Origin: Caccoplasma intestinavium
GTDB taxonomy: Bacteria > Bacteroidota > Bacteroidia > Bacteroidales > UBA11471
DNA length: 64,000 nt
Direction: 5' to 3'
Assembly: GCA_018715885.1 (NCBI GenBank)
Contig: DVKT01000006.1
Span: 62,001-126,000 of the forward strand
Part shown: piece by piece, positions 18,177 through 26,453 of the stretch
Numbering within the stretch: the stretch's first letter is position 1
Layout of the letters: every line of letters begins with the position of its first letter
The notes under the pieces: model-generated
Told to the model about the DNA's origin: nothing
Databases searched by the model: none
Seen by the model: only the letters and a program-made list of their open reading frames with translations
Translations under genes and position numbers: made by a program

Positions 18177-18203
18177 AAAACCCGGAACAAAATTCCGGGT
18201 TTT
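18177..18203 (-). terminator. Terminator after ssb
   Basis: An 11-bp stem (AAAACCCGGAA with TTCCGGGTTTT) and a 5-nt loop, followed on the minus strand by TTTTTA. It separates ssb from gldE. Confidence 0.88.
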
Positions 18204-18228
18204 GTTTATAGACGTTCGTACTACTTCA

Positions 18229-18675
18229 TTAAAAAGGCAGGTCGTCCGACGCATCAGTCGGAGTAAAAGTAGAGGTTGCAGCCGGCTGCGAAGGAGTCGC
18301 CATCGACATATTATTATTCATACTGTCTCCTGCCGGTTGGTCGCTACGACGCCCCAAAAGCTGCATATTGTCGGCATAAATCTCGGTGATATAGCGAGTA
18401 GCACCGTCGACTTCATAATTACGAGTACGAATACGGCCCTCGATATAAAGCTGCGTTCCTTTACGCACATATTTCTCGGCCGTTTCGGCCAAACCTCGCC
18501 ACAACACGATATTGTGCCATTCGGTACGGTCGGGAACCTGTACTCCGGCCCGCGTCGTATAACCGCGCTCGGTGGTTGCTAACGGGAAGTTGGCCACAGC
18601 CACGTTGTTGTCGAGGTATCTTACCTCGGGGTCTTTTCCTACATTACCTATCAGGATTACTTTATTGACAGACAT
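18229..18675 (-). CDS. ssb: Single-stranded DNA-binding protein
   Basis: 148 residues. An OB fold (MSVNKVILIGNVGKDPEVRY at the start, then IEGRIRTRNYEVDG) binds single-stranded DNA as a tetramer in replication, repair and recombination. A flexible Ser/Thr/Pro/Asn linker precedes the acidic tip DASDDLPF that docks partner proteins. The length is slightly under the E. coli protein. It has a well-formed promoter and its own terminator. The ssb-gldE-gldD order is common in Bacteroidota. Confidence 0.96.
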   Translation of the reverse strand: MSVNKVILIGNVGKDPEVRYLDNNVAVANFPLATTERGYTTRAGVQVPDRTEWHNIVLWRGLAETAEKYVRKGTQLYIEGRIRTRNYEVDGATRYITEIYADNMQLLGRRSDQPAGDSMNNNMSMATPSQPAATSTFTPTDASDDLPF

Positions 18676-18699
18676 ATTTTTTATTTTTACATGATTCTA

Positions 18700-18730
18700 C
18701 AAAGATAGTGCAAATCGAGGGCTATACAAA
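18700..18730 (-). promoter_or_regulatory. Complete Bacteroidota promoter for ssb (TTTG-N19-TATCTTTG)
   Basis: On the minus strand TTTG (18727-18730) is followed after exactly 19 bp by TATCTTTG (18700-18707), the classic -33/-7 pair. It is one of the two clearest promoters in the window, and starts transcription a short distance before the ssb ATG. Confidence 0.75.
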
Positions 18731-18772
18731 ATTATTTTTCTATCTGCTTCTACCCATCGTTTTTAAAAAACA

Positions 18773-18801
18773 AAATCCCTGTTCCGTGCAAACAGGGATT
18801 T
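18773..18801 (-). terminator. Terminator after proC (end of the arginine/proline operon)
   Basis: An 11-bp stem (AAATCCCTGTT with AACAGGGATTT) with a 7-nt loop, followed on minus by TTTGTTTTTT. Confidence 0.88.
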
Positions 18802-18837
18802 ATGGCAAGAGAGATTCCTCCCGCATTTCTTCAATAA

Positions 18838-19608
18838 TTACAAACAAGCTTTCATCGCCCGGATAATAGCAGAAGAAAATCCGGCATGTTCCAGCTCATT
18901 GAGACCCTTGATAGTTACCCCGCCGGGAGTCGTTACCTTATCGATCTCTACGGCAGGATGAGTATCGTTGTGGAGAATAAGCTCGGCCGCTCCTTTTACC
19001 GACTCGGCAATCATTTTCATCGCCGTACCGGGCGCGATTCCCATCTCGACCCCAGCCTCGGTTGCTGCATGTATATACTTCAACACATACGCAATCCCGC
19101 ATGACGTAACAATCATGGCAGCTGTCATCTGCGATTCGGGAATAATCATCGCCAAACCCAACTCATTGAAAAGGGAAAGAATAATCTGTTCCTGTTCGGC
19201 CGATGCATTGCGAGACGATATAAGCGTCATACTCGACAATTCCGAAATGGCCGTATTGGGAATCATTCTGAAAATCGTCCGTTCATACCCCAGACATTTT
19301 GCCAAAGCCTCGAAAGTAACCCCGGCTGCAATCGATATGACGACCTGCTCCGGCCGGAACTTAATCGATTTCACCACCATATCGATCAACCACGGTTTCA
19401 CAGCCAAGATCACCCAATCGGCAACATCGACGGCTTTTTGATTGTCGGTTGTCGTATTGATACGGGAATCGAACGCTTTTAAATCGTCGAGTTTCGACAA
19501 AGACGGATTGGAAACCCAGATATCTCCGGCAGCTATCACCGTTCCTTGCGCCAATCCTTTCGCAATGGCCCCGCCCATATTTCCGGCTCCGATAATCGCA
19601 ATTTTCAT
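18838..19608 (-). CDS. proC: Pyrroline-5-carboxylate reductase
   Basis: 256 residues. ProC reduces 1-pyrroline-5-carboxylate to proline with NAD(P)H. The Rossmann loop IIGAGNMGGAIAKG is at the start, and the conserved GGVTIKGLNELE (TTPGGVTIKGL) at the C-terminus lines the active site. The ATG at 19608 overlaps the argD stop as TGATG; a GTG one codon upstream is also possible. Ending an arginine operon, it could also act on pyrroline from ornithine, so arginine and proline routes are linked here. Confidence 0.94.
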   Translation of the reverse strand: MKIAIIGAGNMGGAIAKGLAQGTVIAAGDIWVSNPSLSKLDDLKAFDSRINTTTDNQKAVDVADWVILAVKPWLIDMVVKSIKFRPEQVVISIAAGVTFEALAKCLGYERTIFRMIPNTAISELSSMTLISSRNASAEQEQIILSLFNELGLAMIIPESQMTAAMIVTSCGIAYVLKYIHAATEAGVEMGIAPGTAMKMIAESVKGAAELILHNDTHPAVEIDKVTTPGGVTIKGLNELEHAGFSSAIIRAMKACL

Positions 19609-20744
19609 CACATCTGTTTTTTTGATAAGACTTTTTTGAACCGTTCCATAAACTCGGCCGCATCATCGATCGTAAGTGTCAAAGGCGGCAGTAGACGGAT
19701 CACATTCGTGCCCGCAACCCCCGTAAATACTTTATAATCGAAGAGCAACGAAGTCCTCAATTCCTTGATAGACTCATCAAATTCGATACCGATCATCAAT
19801 CCGCGTCCGCGTACCTCTTTGATACCCGGCAACTGTTTCAACTGCTCGATGAGCCACGTCCCCACGCGAGCCGCATTGTCGACGAGAGCTTCTTTCTCCA
19901 TAATATCGAGAACCGCAATAGCCGCAGTACATGCCAAATGATTGCCTCCAAACGTAGTACCCAACATACCATATACGGGAGTGAACATGGGACTGATAAG
20001 CAATCCGCCTATGGGAAATCCGTTTCCCATACCTTTGGCCATTGTAATAATATCGGGACGAATACCGGCATACTGATGGGCGAAGAACTTTCCGCTACGA
20101 CCGTAGCCCGACTGTATCTCATCGACAATAAGCACCGTACCCGTTTCGGTACAAATGTCCCGCAATCGGCGCAGGAACTCGTCATCGGGCAACTGTATAC
20201 CACCTACCCCTTGTATGCCCTCGATCACGACAGCACACACATCGCCGGCCGACAACTCGCGACGCACAGCATCTATATCGTTCAGTGCGAGATACACAAC
20301 CTCGAACGTATGATTTATCGGTGCTATGATTTTGGGGTTATCGGTTATGTTTACAGCAGCCGACGTACGGCCATGAAAAGAGTGCGCAAACGAAACGACT
20401 TTTTTCTTCCCTGTATGGAACGATGCCAGTTTCAACGCATTTTCATTGGCCTCGGCACCGGAATTGATCAGGAAGAGACTGTAATCGTCATATCCCGACG
20501 CACGGCCGAGCTTATCGGCCAATTCGATTTGCAGGGTATTGATTACCGAATTGGAATAAAACGAAAGCTGATTGAGCTGTTTCGTCAACTTTTCCACATA
20601 ATAAGGATGGGTATGACCTACCGAAATTACGGCATGACCGCCGTAAAGGTCGAGATACTCGTTTCCTTTATCGTCATACACATGACAACCTTTTCCCCGG
20701 ACGACATTGATATCGAAAAGAGGATATACATCAAATAATTTCAT
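19608..20744 (-). CDS. argD: Acetylornithine (or succinylornithine) aminotransferase
   Basis: 378 residues, class III PLP-dependent aminotransferase. The cofactor site shows FLINSGAEANENALK near 91-105, VDEIQSGYGR with D208, and the PLP lysine K237 in TMAKGMGNGFPIGG. The enzyme transfers the amino group from glutamate to N-acyl-glutamate semialdehyde in arginine synthesis. Bacteroides species are known to use N-succinylated intermediates, so the acyl group may be succinyl. It is 22 bp after argC and overlaps proC. Confidence 0.92.
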   Translation of the reverse strand: MKLFDVYPLFDINVVRGKGCHVYDDKGNEYLDLYGGHAVISVGHTHPYYVEKLTKQLNQLSFYSNSVINTLQIELADKLGRASGYDDYSLFLINSGAEANENALKLASFHTGKKKVVSFAHSFHGRTSAAVNITDNPKIIAPINHTFEVVYLALNDIDAVRRELSAGDVCAVVIEGIQGVGGIQLPDDEFLRRLRDICTETGTVLIVDEIQSGYGRSGKFFAHQYAGIRPDIITMAKGMGNGFPIGGLLISPMFTPVYGMLGTTFGGNHLACTAAIAVLDIMEKEALVDNAARVGTWLIEQLKQLPGIKEVRGRGLMIGIEFDESIKELRTSLLFDYKVFTGVAGTNVIRLLPPLTLTIDDAAEFMERFKKVLSKKQM

Positions 20745-20766
20745 AATCGTTCGTTTTTAATCCTTA

Positions 20767-21735
20767 TCAGAATGCCGAAGGTTTCAATTTCAAACCGGCC
20801 ACTTCGGTCAGGCCGAAAAGCAGATTCATATTATGTACCGCTTGTCCCGACGCACCTTTAAGCAGATTGTCTATGGCCGAAAGGATAAGCAGCTTATTTC
20901 CGTGCTTCTCGAGATGCAACAAACATTTATTGGTATTCACCACCTGTTTCAAATCGAGATTGGCATCGGTTACGAATGTAAACGAATGGTCATCGTAATA
21001 CTCTTCATACAATCGGCGAATCTCTTCGAGCTCTACGGGGCATTCGGTATACATCGACACGAAAATTCCCCGGGCAAAATCTCCCCGCACGGGAATAAAA
21101 TTGAGGTCGGCCGAGAAACTATGCTGCAACTGCGAGAGACTCTGCCGTATCTCGGGCAGATGCTGGTGGGTAAACGGCTTATAGACCGACATATTGTTGT
21201 TCCGCCAACTGAAATGCGATGTAGATGTCGGTTTCTGACCGGCTCCGGTACTTCCGGTAATCGCCGTAATGTGTACGGGATTATTCAACAGCAGATTTTT
21301 CGCCAACGGCAACAACCCCAATTGTATGGCCGTTGCGAAACAGCCGGGATTGGCAATGTGCCGCGCCCGGATTATACGCTTACGATTCAACTCGGGAAGA
21401 CCATACACAAAATCATGTTCGTCGCTTTCGATACGGAAATCCATCGAAAGATCGACAACTCGCAACTCGTCGGGCAAGGTATGCGTTTCCAGGAACTTAC
21501 GTGTATCGCCATGCGCCGTACAGAAAAAGAGACAATCGATTTCGGACAAAGGCAATTCATCGGTAAAGATCAGATCGGTTTCTCCATAAAGTCCGCTATG
21601 CACATCGGTAATTCGGTTTCCCGCATTACTGGCACTGTTTACAAAAACGACTTCCACATCGGGGTGATTGATGAGCAACCGCAACAACTCCCCCGCCGTA
21701 TATCCGGCTCCGCCTATGATTCCAACTTTTATCAT
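20767..21735 (-). CDS. argC: N-acetyl(or succinyl)-gamma-glutamyl-phosphate reductase
   Basis: 322 residues from the ATG at 21735, which gives the usual MIKVGIIGGAGYTAGEL; an ATG three codons upstream (21744) is equally possible. ArgC reduces N-acyl-glutamyl phosphate to the semialdehyde with NADPH. GGAGYTAGELLRLL is the nucleotide-binding loop, and HIANPGCFATAIQLG carries the catalytic cysteine C132. It lies between a PspC-domain gene and argD. argB, argJ and argF are not in the window. Confidence 0.93.
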   Translation of the reverse strand: MIKVGIIGGAGYTAGELLRLLINHPDVEVVFVNSASNAGNRITDVHSGLYGETDLIFTDELPLSEIDCLFFCTAHGDTRKFLETHTLPDELRVVDLSMDFRIESDEHDFVYGLPELNRKRIIRARHIANPGCFATAIQLGLLPLAKNLLLNNPVHITAITGSTGAGQKPTSTSHFSWRNNNMSVYKPFTHQHLPEIRQSLSQLQHSFSADLNFIPVRGDFARGIFVSMYTECPVELEEIRRLYEEYYDDHSFTFVTDANLDLKQVVNTNKCLLHLEKHGNKLLILSAIDNLLKGASGQAVHNMNLLFGLTEVAGLKLKPSAF

Positions 21736-21756
21736 GAACGTCATCTTTATTTCCCG

Positions 21757-21963
21757 TCAACCCTCTATCCGAGGACGATTGGGAATTACAAACAATAAAA
21801 TAATATAGAGCAATACCCCCATAAAAGCAGTAAGCAGCGAAAGCAATACATACACAACGCGCACCACCGTAGGGTCAACATCGAAATATTCGCCCAATCC
21901 ACCGCAGATACCCGCAAAAACACGGTTATCCGACGAGCGATAGAGCCTTTTCACAGATGTCAT
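21757..21963 (-). CDS. PspC-domain small membrane protein
   Basis: 68 residues. It carries the PspC signature: KRLYRSSDNRVFAGICGGLG at the N-terminus, then a single transmembrane region (VVRVVYVLLSLLTAFMGVLLYIILLFVIP, counted as one long or two short helices). PspC proteins sense or buffer envelope stress. Its start is only 2 bp after the argG stop, so it is translated within the arginine operon between argG and argC. No pspA-type partner is near. A role tied to arginine synthesis is not obvious. Confidence 0.85.
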   Translation of the reverse strand: MTSVKRLYRSSDNRVFAGICGGLGEYFDVDPTVVRVVYVLLSLLTAFMGVLLYIILLFVIPNRPRIEG

Positions 21964-21965
21964 TT

Positions 21966-23171
21966 CTACAACTCCTCGTCTTTATGATTGGTATAGTAGA
22001 CACGCAGCGGAGTAGATGTTACTTTGATAAATCCTTTGGCGTCTTCGGCTGTCCAGCCTTTCTGCATTTCACCATACTCCCCGAACTTGGTCTTTACCAA
22101 ATCGTCTTTGGAATCGACACCGACAGTAGAGAACGAAAGGGGACGCAGCTCGAGAATAACCGTACCGTTGACATTACGCTGAGAACTCTGCAACATCGCC
22201 TCTATGTCGCGCATTACGGGTTCGAGATACTGACTCTCGTGCAAGAACATTCCGTACCAGTTGGCCACTTGGTCTTTCCAGTACTGCTGCCACTTGCTGA
22301 GCGTATATTTCTCGAGGAAACGGTGAGCGCCGATAATAAGCATCGGAGCAGCCGCTTCGAAGCCCACACGCCCTTTGATACCGATGATGGTATCTCCCAC
22401 ATGCATGTCGCGACCGATACCGTAAGCCGCCCCGATTTCTTCGACTTTGAGAATCGCTTCGATGGGATCGTCGTACTTGACACCGTTGACACCGCACAAT
22501 TCGCCTTCCTTAAATTCGAGGCGCAGTTCTTCGCTGCCGGTTTTGGTAACTTGTTTGAGATATGCGGTTTCGGGAAGACCTTGCTTCGAGTCGAGAATCT
22601 CTCCGCCGCAAATCGACGTTCCCCAAAGACCTACATTATATGAGTACTTCAATTTTGTCCAGTCGGCAGCAAAGCCGTGCTGATTGAGATAGTCAATTTC
22701 ATATTGCCGGGTAAGAGCCATATCGCGGGTAAGTGTTATGATTTCGACACCCGGCGTAAGAACAAGGAAAGTCATATCGAAACGTATCTGGTCGTTTCCT
22801 GCACCGGTAGAACCGTGCGCTATCGCATCGGCACCGATTTCCTGAGCATACCGGGCAATGGCCAACGCCTGAAAAATACGTTCGGAGCTTACCGAGATAG
22901 GATAAGTACCATTCCGTAAAACATTTCCGTAAACCATATATTTGAGACTTTTCTCGTAATACTCACGCGTTACATCGAGTGTTACATATTTCACAGCCCC
23001 CAATTTATAAGCATTCTCCTCGTTTTGTTTCAACTGCTCGGCACTGAATCCGCCGGTATTGGCGCAAGCGGCATATACTTCATAACCTTTTTCTTTGGCC
23101 AGATACATAACGGTAAACGATGTATCCAATCCGCCGCTGAAAGCAACGACAACTTTCTTTTTCTTTTCCAT
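21966..23171 (-). CDS. argG: Argininosuccinate synthase
   Basis: 401 residues from the ATG at 23171; longer readings would overlap the upstream GNAT gene. ArgG joins citrulline and aspartate using ATP. VVVAFSGGLDTSF (~7-19) is the PP-motif ATP site, AHGSTGAGNDQIRFD binds substrate and ATP, and the C-terminal part shapes the tetramer. It follows the GNAT by 10 bp and precedes pspC by 2 bp. argH is not in the window. Confidence 0.95.
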   Translation of the reverse strand: MEKKKKVVVAFSGGLDTSFTVMYLAKEKGYEVYAACANTGGFSAEQLKQNEENAYKLGAVKYVTLDVTREYYEKSLKYMVYGNVLRNGTYPISVSSERIFQALAIARYAQEIGADAIAHGSTGAGNDQIRFDMTFLVLTPGVEIITLTRDMALTRQYEIDYLNQHGFAADWTKLKYSYNVGLWGTSICGGEILDSKQGLPETAYLKQVTKTGSEELRLEFKEGELCGVNGVKYDDPIEAILKVEEIGAAYGIGRDMHVGDTIIGIKGRVGFEAAAPMLIIGAHRFLEKYTLSKWQQYWKDQVANWYGMFLHESQYLEPVMRDIEAMLQSSQRNVNGTVILELRPLSFSTVGVDSKDDLVKTKFGEYGEMQKGWTAEDAKGFIKVTSTPLRVYYTNHKDEEL

Positions 23172-23181
23172 ATCTCGTTTT

Positions 23182-23757
23182 TTATTTATTTTCTTCGTGA
23201 TGATGATCTTTTTCCTGATGCTCCTTCGGGTCGTATAACATAGCAGTGCAAATGCAGAACTTTCGTTTCTTCGCCACCAAAATATCATGGTTGATGCAAC
23301 CTTCGCAACCGCGCCAAAAAGCATCATCATCGGTCAACTCGTTGAACGTTACGGGAACGTACCCCAATTCGGTGTTCATCTTCATAACGGCGGCACCGCT
23401 CGTCAACGAAAAGATTTTCGCCCACGGCCAACGCAAGCGGGCCAACTGGAAAGAAGCCTGTTTGATACGTTTCGCCAACCCGAGCCCCCGGTACTTCGGG
23501 TGTACGATAAGTCCCGAAGTGGCGACATATTGCTTGTTCCCCCATGACTCGATATAGGTAAATCCTGCAAAATCATCACCGCACAAAGCGATAATGGCTT
23601 TACCCTCTTTCATCTTCTGCGCTACATACTCATGAGTACGCTCGGCAATGCCGGTTCCACGTACTTTGGCGGCCTCTCTGATGGTATCCAGTATCGTATC
23701 GACATACACCTCATGGGAGGCATCGGCAACCATCACTTCAATATCCTGAGATTCCAT
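23182..23757 (-). CDS. GNAT-family N-acyltransferase in the arginine operon
   Basis: 191 residues with a GNAT fold: the acyl-CoA loop SGLIVHPKYRGLGLAKRIKQ near 83-102 with the RxxGxA-like pattern. The C-terminus has cysteines (GCEGCIN, KFCICTAM) and a His-rich tail (HQEKDHHHEE) that could bind metal. Its place between argR and argG suggests it acylates glutamate, the first step of arginine synthesis, using acetyl- or succinyl-CoA; the window has no ArgA or ArgJ. Bacteroides make arginine through N-succinyl intermediates, which gives a reason for a non-standard enzyme. This is inferred from family and context only. Confidence 0.7.
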   Translation of the reverse strand: MESQDIEVMVADASHEVYVDTILDTIREAAKVRGTGIAERTHEYVAQKMKEGKAIIALCGDDFAGFTYIESWGNKQYVATSGLIVHPKYRGLGLAKRIKQASFQLARLRWPWAKIFSLTSGAAVMKMNTELGYVPVTFNELTDDDAFWRGCEGCINHDILVAKKRKFCICTAMLYDPKEHQEKDHHHEENK

Positions 23758-23789
23758 TTTAATTTTTGAATAAGTCGAAATGTATTTTA

Positions 23790-24266
23790 TTATTGAATAT
23801 TCGGTATAATTATGCGTAATGCTTCGACGGCTCTTTCCCGGCTCACTTCTTCACGCCAAATGAGCAAAACGGTATCGTCTCCGGCAATAGTCCCCAACAA
23901 CTCGGGCAGTGTATGGGCATCGATATCCGATGCGGTACTTCCCGCATAACCGGGACGGGTTTTTATAACTGCCATATTTCCGGAAAAAGAAATAGAAAGA
24001 AACCCGTTGGAAGCAGCAAAGGATCCACCCCGTGAAATTTTCGGACGACGCGACAATCCCGCCAATTCGGGAAGAATATACTGATAACCTCCGGCCGGCA
24101 AAGATACTTTCACGATTTGCAACTGTTTCAGATCCCGCGACAAGGTAGCTTGCGTCAAATCAAAACCTTGCTCACGCAAACGCTGCAACAGCTCCTCCTG
24201 TCCGCTGACCCGATTGGCGCTTACAATCGATTTGATAGCTTCTAATCTGTTGACTTTATCTTTCAT
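23790..24266 (-). CDS. argR: Arginine repressor
   Basis: 158 residues. An N-terminal winged helix (VNRLEAIKSIVSANRVSGQE and TLSRDLKQLQIVKVSL) binds ARG boxes, and the C-terminal domain with GTIAGDDTVLLIW forms arginine-binding hexamers. A short extra segment (ISRGGSFAASNGFLSISF) lies between. Being first in the operon, with two ARG-box-like sites over its promoter, it is very likely autoregulated and sets expression of all seven genes. Arginine is the expected co-repressor. Confidence 0.93.
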   Translation of the reverse strand: MKDKVNRLEAIKSIVSANRVSGQEELLQRLREQGFDLTQATLSRDLKQLQIVKVSLPAGGYQYILPELAGLSRRPKISRGGSFAASNGFLSISFSGNMAVIKTRPGYAGSTASDIDAHTLPELLGTIAGDDTVLLIWREEVSRERAVEALRIIIPNIQ

Positions 24267-24296
24267 AGCGTTGCATATTTATTCCTTTTCGGACCG

Positions 24297-24304
24297 CAAA
24301 TATA
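24297..24304 (-). promoter_or_regulatory. -7 box (TATATTTG, minus strand) of the argR operon
   Basis: CAAATATA on plus reads TATATTTG on minus, 31 bp before the argR start. The two ARG-box-like sites lie directly upstream (24304-24339), where the -33 contacts would fall. Confidence 0.5.
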
Positions 24305-24339
24305 CGTATAAAAATTTATATCGATGCATTTTTATCAAA
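24304..24339 (-). promoter_or_regulatory. Two tandem ARG-box-like operators
   Basis: The first site contains TATAAAAATTTATA (24307-24320), near-palindromic. The second reads GATAAAAATGCA on the minus strand (24325-24336). Both match the B. subtilis ARG-box core ATAAAAATKCA at 10 or 11 positions of 11-12. Tandem 18-bp boxes close together are the normal binding layout for an ArgR hexamer. Confidence 0.5.
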
Positions 24340-24514
24340 AATTTATCACCGATGGAATTTTTCAACGCTTACGCAATCTATACAACACTGTTTATAAAAA
24401 GATTACCTATCGGGAAAATTTTAGTTTCCCAATTCTCAATTTCGTTTTTTATTCATAATAATGTATATTTTCTACAAACGAAAAAAATCGAGCCAATGAC
24501 AAAAGCAATGCCAT

Positions 24515-25297
24515 TCAATCAAAAAAGGAAGAAATCTCTGCTATTTTTCCATAAGCCGTCTGGTCGCAAAGACAAGGTACGACCGAAACATATCGGTTTG
24601 CCAAAAAATATTCATCGGTATCCGTTGCCTCAGGCTCCGTGTTGACAAAATGGCCGGTAAGAAAATAGCCCTCCCGACCCTTCTCCCCGACACGCAATTC
24701 ATACTCTTCGGACCAATAGCCCCGAGCCTGACGACATACACGAAGCCCCCGAATAGGTTGTACCGGGAAATTGACATTCAGACACACACCGTCGGGCAGA
24801 CCCGATGACAAAACCCGTGTAACAATACGACGCACATAATCCCTACACGGAGAAAAATCGGCATCAGCATCATGCGAAAGCAATGAAAATCCCACAGAAG
24901 GGATATTCACCACACAGCCTTCGAGTACAGCCCCCATCGTTCCCGAATAAAGAATACTCACTCCGGCATTGGACCCATGATTGATACCCGACAAAATAAG
25001 ATCGGGACGAAACTCGGAAAAAGCATGCAGCGCCAACTTCACACAATCGACCGGAGTCCCGTTACAAGCATAAAACTCCGCGCCGGAAAACGAATCTATT
25101 TTTTCAAGAAAAAGTGGCACACCCGATGTAATCGCCCCCGACTGCCCCGAACGAGCACTATCGGGTGCAACAACCCGTATATCGCCCAAATCAGAAACAT
25201 AATCGACCAAAGAACGTAGCCCTTTCGCCCCGATACCGTCATCATTGGTAATGAGAATACGAGGTTTCCGACTGGAATTATAATCACTTAAAGACAT
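24515..25297 (-). CDS. surE: 5'/3'-nucleotidase SurE
   Basis: 260 residues from the ATG at 25297, which gives MSLSDYNSSRKPRILITNDD; longer readings run into the promoter. SurE is a metal-dependent nucleotidase that dephosphorylates nucleoside 5'- and 3'-monophosphates. The site is formed by ILITNDDGIGAKG (D19, D20), LILSGINHGSNAG and YSGTMGAVLEG. It is monocistronic, divergent from parA and in the same direction as argR. No clear terminator follows. Confidence 0.93.
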   Translation of the reverse strand: MSLSDYNSSRKPRILITNDDGIGAKGLRSLVDYVSDLGDIRVVAPDSARSGQSGAITSGVPLFLEKIDSFSGAEFYACNGTPVDCVKLALHAFSEFRPDLILSGINHGSNAGVSILYSGTMGAVLEGCVVNIPSVGFSLLSHDADADFSPCRDYVRRIVTRVLSSGLPDGVCLNVNFPVQPIRGLRVCRQARGYWSEEYELRVGEKGREGYFLTGHFVNTEPEATDTDEYFLANRYVSVVPCLCDQTAYGKIAEISSFFD

Positions 25298-25640
25298 AAT
25301 CAAGCATTTTATGAGGCAAATATACAAAAAATCCGCATCGTTCCGCAAGAAGCCATCGGCAAGAGAAAGATAGAGAATGCTAAAATAGATAAAACCCTAT
25401 CAATCTTTTCGGTAAATTCGTATCTTTGCCATGAGATAACCTCAAAAGGAGTCAGTAACAAAATCGGCACACCGTATTCAGATTTCCCATATAAGGTTAT
25501 CTTCCGACAACAAGAACCGGAAACAAAGCAGTTTTTCAACAACCGAAACGACTTATCAACAGCACAAGTAATAATCGGCAGCAAACTGCAAAAATGCAAA
25601 GAAAAAAAGATTTCCTTTGCCTTGTAAAAACAAGACAATT
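25298..25640. other. Divergent surE/parA intergenic region (343 bp)
   Basis: It has a -7 box for surE (TATATTTG on minus, 25317-25324) and one for parA (25421-25428). The parA leader is ~200 nt, with a 9-bp inverted repeat (25434-25442 with 25494-25502) and a CTTGT/ACAAG stem at 25621-25634 just before the ATG. I see no gene, tRNA or parS-like GTG-centred palindrome. Confidence 0.5.
25421..25428 (+). promoter_or_regulatory. -7 box (TATCTTTG) for parAB
   Basis: TATCTTTG matches the consensus. It implies a leader of about 205 nt before parA. No -33 TTTG is visible at 19 bp. Confidence 0.45.
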
Positions 25641-26408
25641 ATGGGTAAAATCATCGCAATAGCCAACCAAAAAGGCGGCGTAGGGAAAACCACGACAACA
25701 ATCAATTTGGCAGCCTCATTGGCCGCCTTAGACCGGAAGGTACTGCTCATCGATGCCGACCCGCAAGCCAATGCATCGTCGGGACTAAGTATCGACATCA
25801 CTCAGAAAAACATTTCTATATACGAATGTCTCATCGGAGAAGCCTCTCTGCGCGAGGCCATCGACACGACATGCGTGTCGGGACTCGATATCGTATGTTC
25901 GCACATCGACTTGGTAGGAGCAGAACTCGAACTGCTGAACACCGCCAATCGGGAACGGATTCTATTGCATCTTATCGAAGAAGTAAAAGCCGAATACGAT
26001 TATGTGCTTATCGACTGTTCTCCCTCACTGGGACTGATTACGGTCAACTCGCTCACAGCAGCCGACTCGGTAATTATTCCCGTGCAAGCCGAATACTTTG
26101 CCCTCGAAGGAATCAGCAAACTGCTCAACACGATAAAGCTCATCAAGTCGAGACTCAACCCGAACCTCGCCATCGAAGGTTTTCTGCTCACGATGTACGA
26201 CTCTCGCCTACGACTGGGAAACCAAATCTACGAAGAGTTGAAAAAGCACTTCCGCGAGCTGGTTTTCGACACGGTCATACAGCGCAATATCCGGTTGAGC
26301 GAAGCTCCCAGCCACGGAATACCCGTACTCATGTACGACCCCAACTCCAAAGGTGCCCTCAACCACATGCAACTCGCCAAAGAGCTCATCAAAAGGGAAA
26401 AGAAATAG
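25641..26408 (+). CDS. parA: Chromosome-partitioning ATPase ParA
   Basis: 255 residues from the ATG at 25641; a non-ATG start at 25617 gives no better reading. It has the deviant Walker A box KGGVGKTTT (11-19), Walker A' ASLAALDRKVLLIDADPQAN, and Walker B YVLIDCSPSLGLIT. ParA/Soj binds DNA non-specifically and moves ParB-bound origins to daughter cells. There is no N-terminal HTH, as expected for chromosomal type Ib. parB follows after 45 bp. Confidence 0.95.
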   Translation: MGKIIAIANQKGGVGKTTTTINLAASLAALDRKVLLIDADPQANASSGLSIDITQKNISIYECLIGEASLREAIDTTCVSGLDIVCSHIDLVGAELELLNTANRERILLHLIEEVKAEYDYVLIDCSPSLGLITVNSLTAADSVIIPVQAEYFALEGISKLLNTIKLIKSRLNPNLAIEGFLLTMYDSRLRLGNQIYEELKKHFRELVFDTVIQRNIRLSEAPSHGIPVLMYDPNSKGALNHMQLAKELIKREKK

Positions 26409-26453
26409 GAACAAACAACTTCCGGGTGTGCCGGAGTGAAGAAAAACATAGAT

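Noticed and set aside
19938..21798. Long plus-strand frames opposite argD and argC
   Set aside because: They are shadows of the arginine genes, with no recognisable domain.
25431..25439. A minimal leader peptide (Met-Arg-stop) in the parA leader
   Set aside because: Too short to tell from chance, and it lies almost at the expected transcription start.
25298..25640. A parS site next to parAB
   Set aside because: No GTG-centred palindrome resembling known parS sites is visible here or elsewhere in the window.
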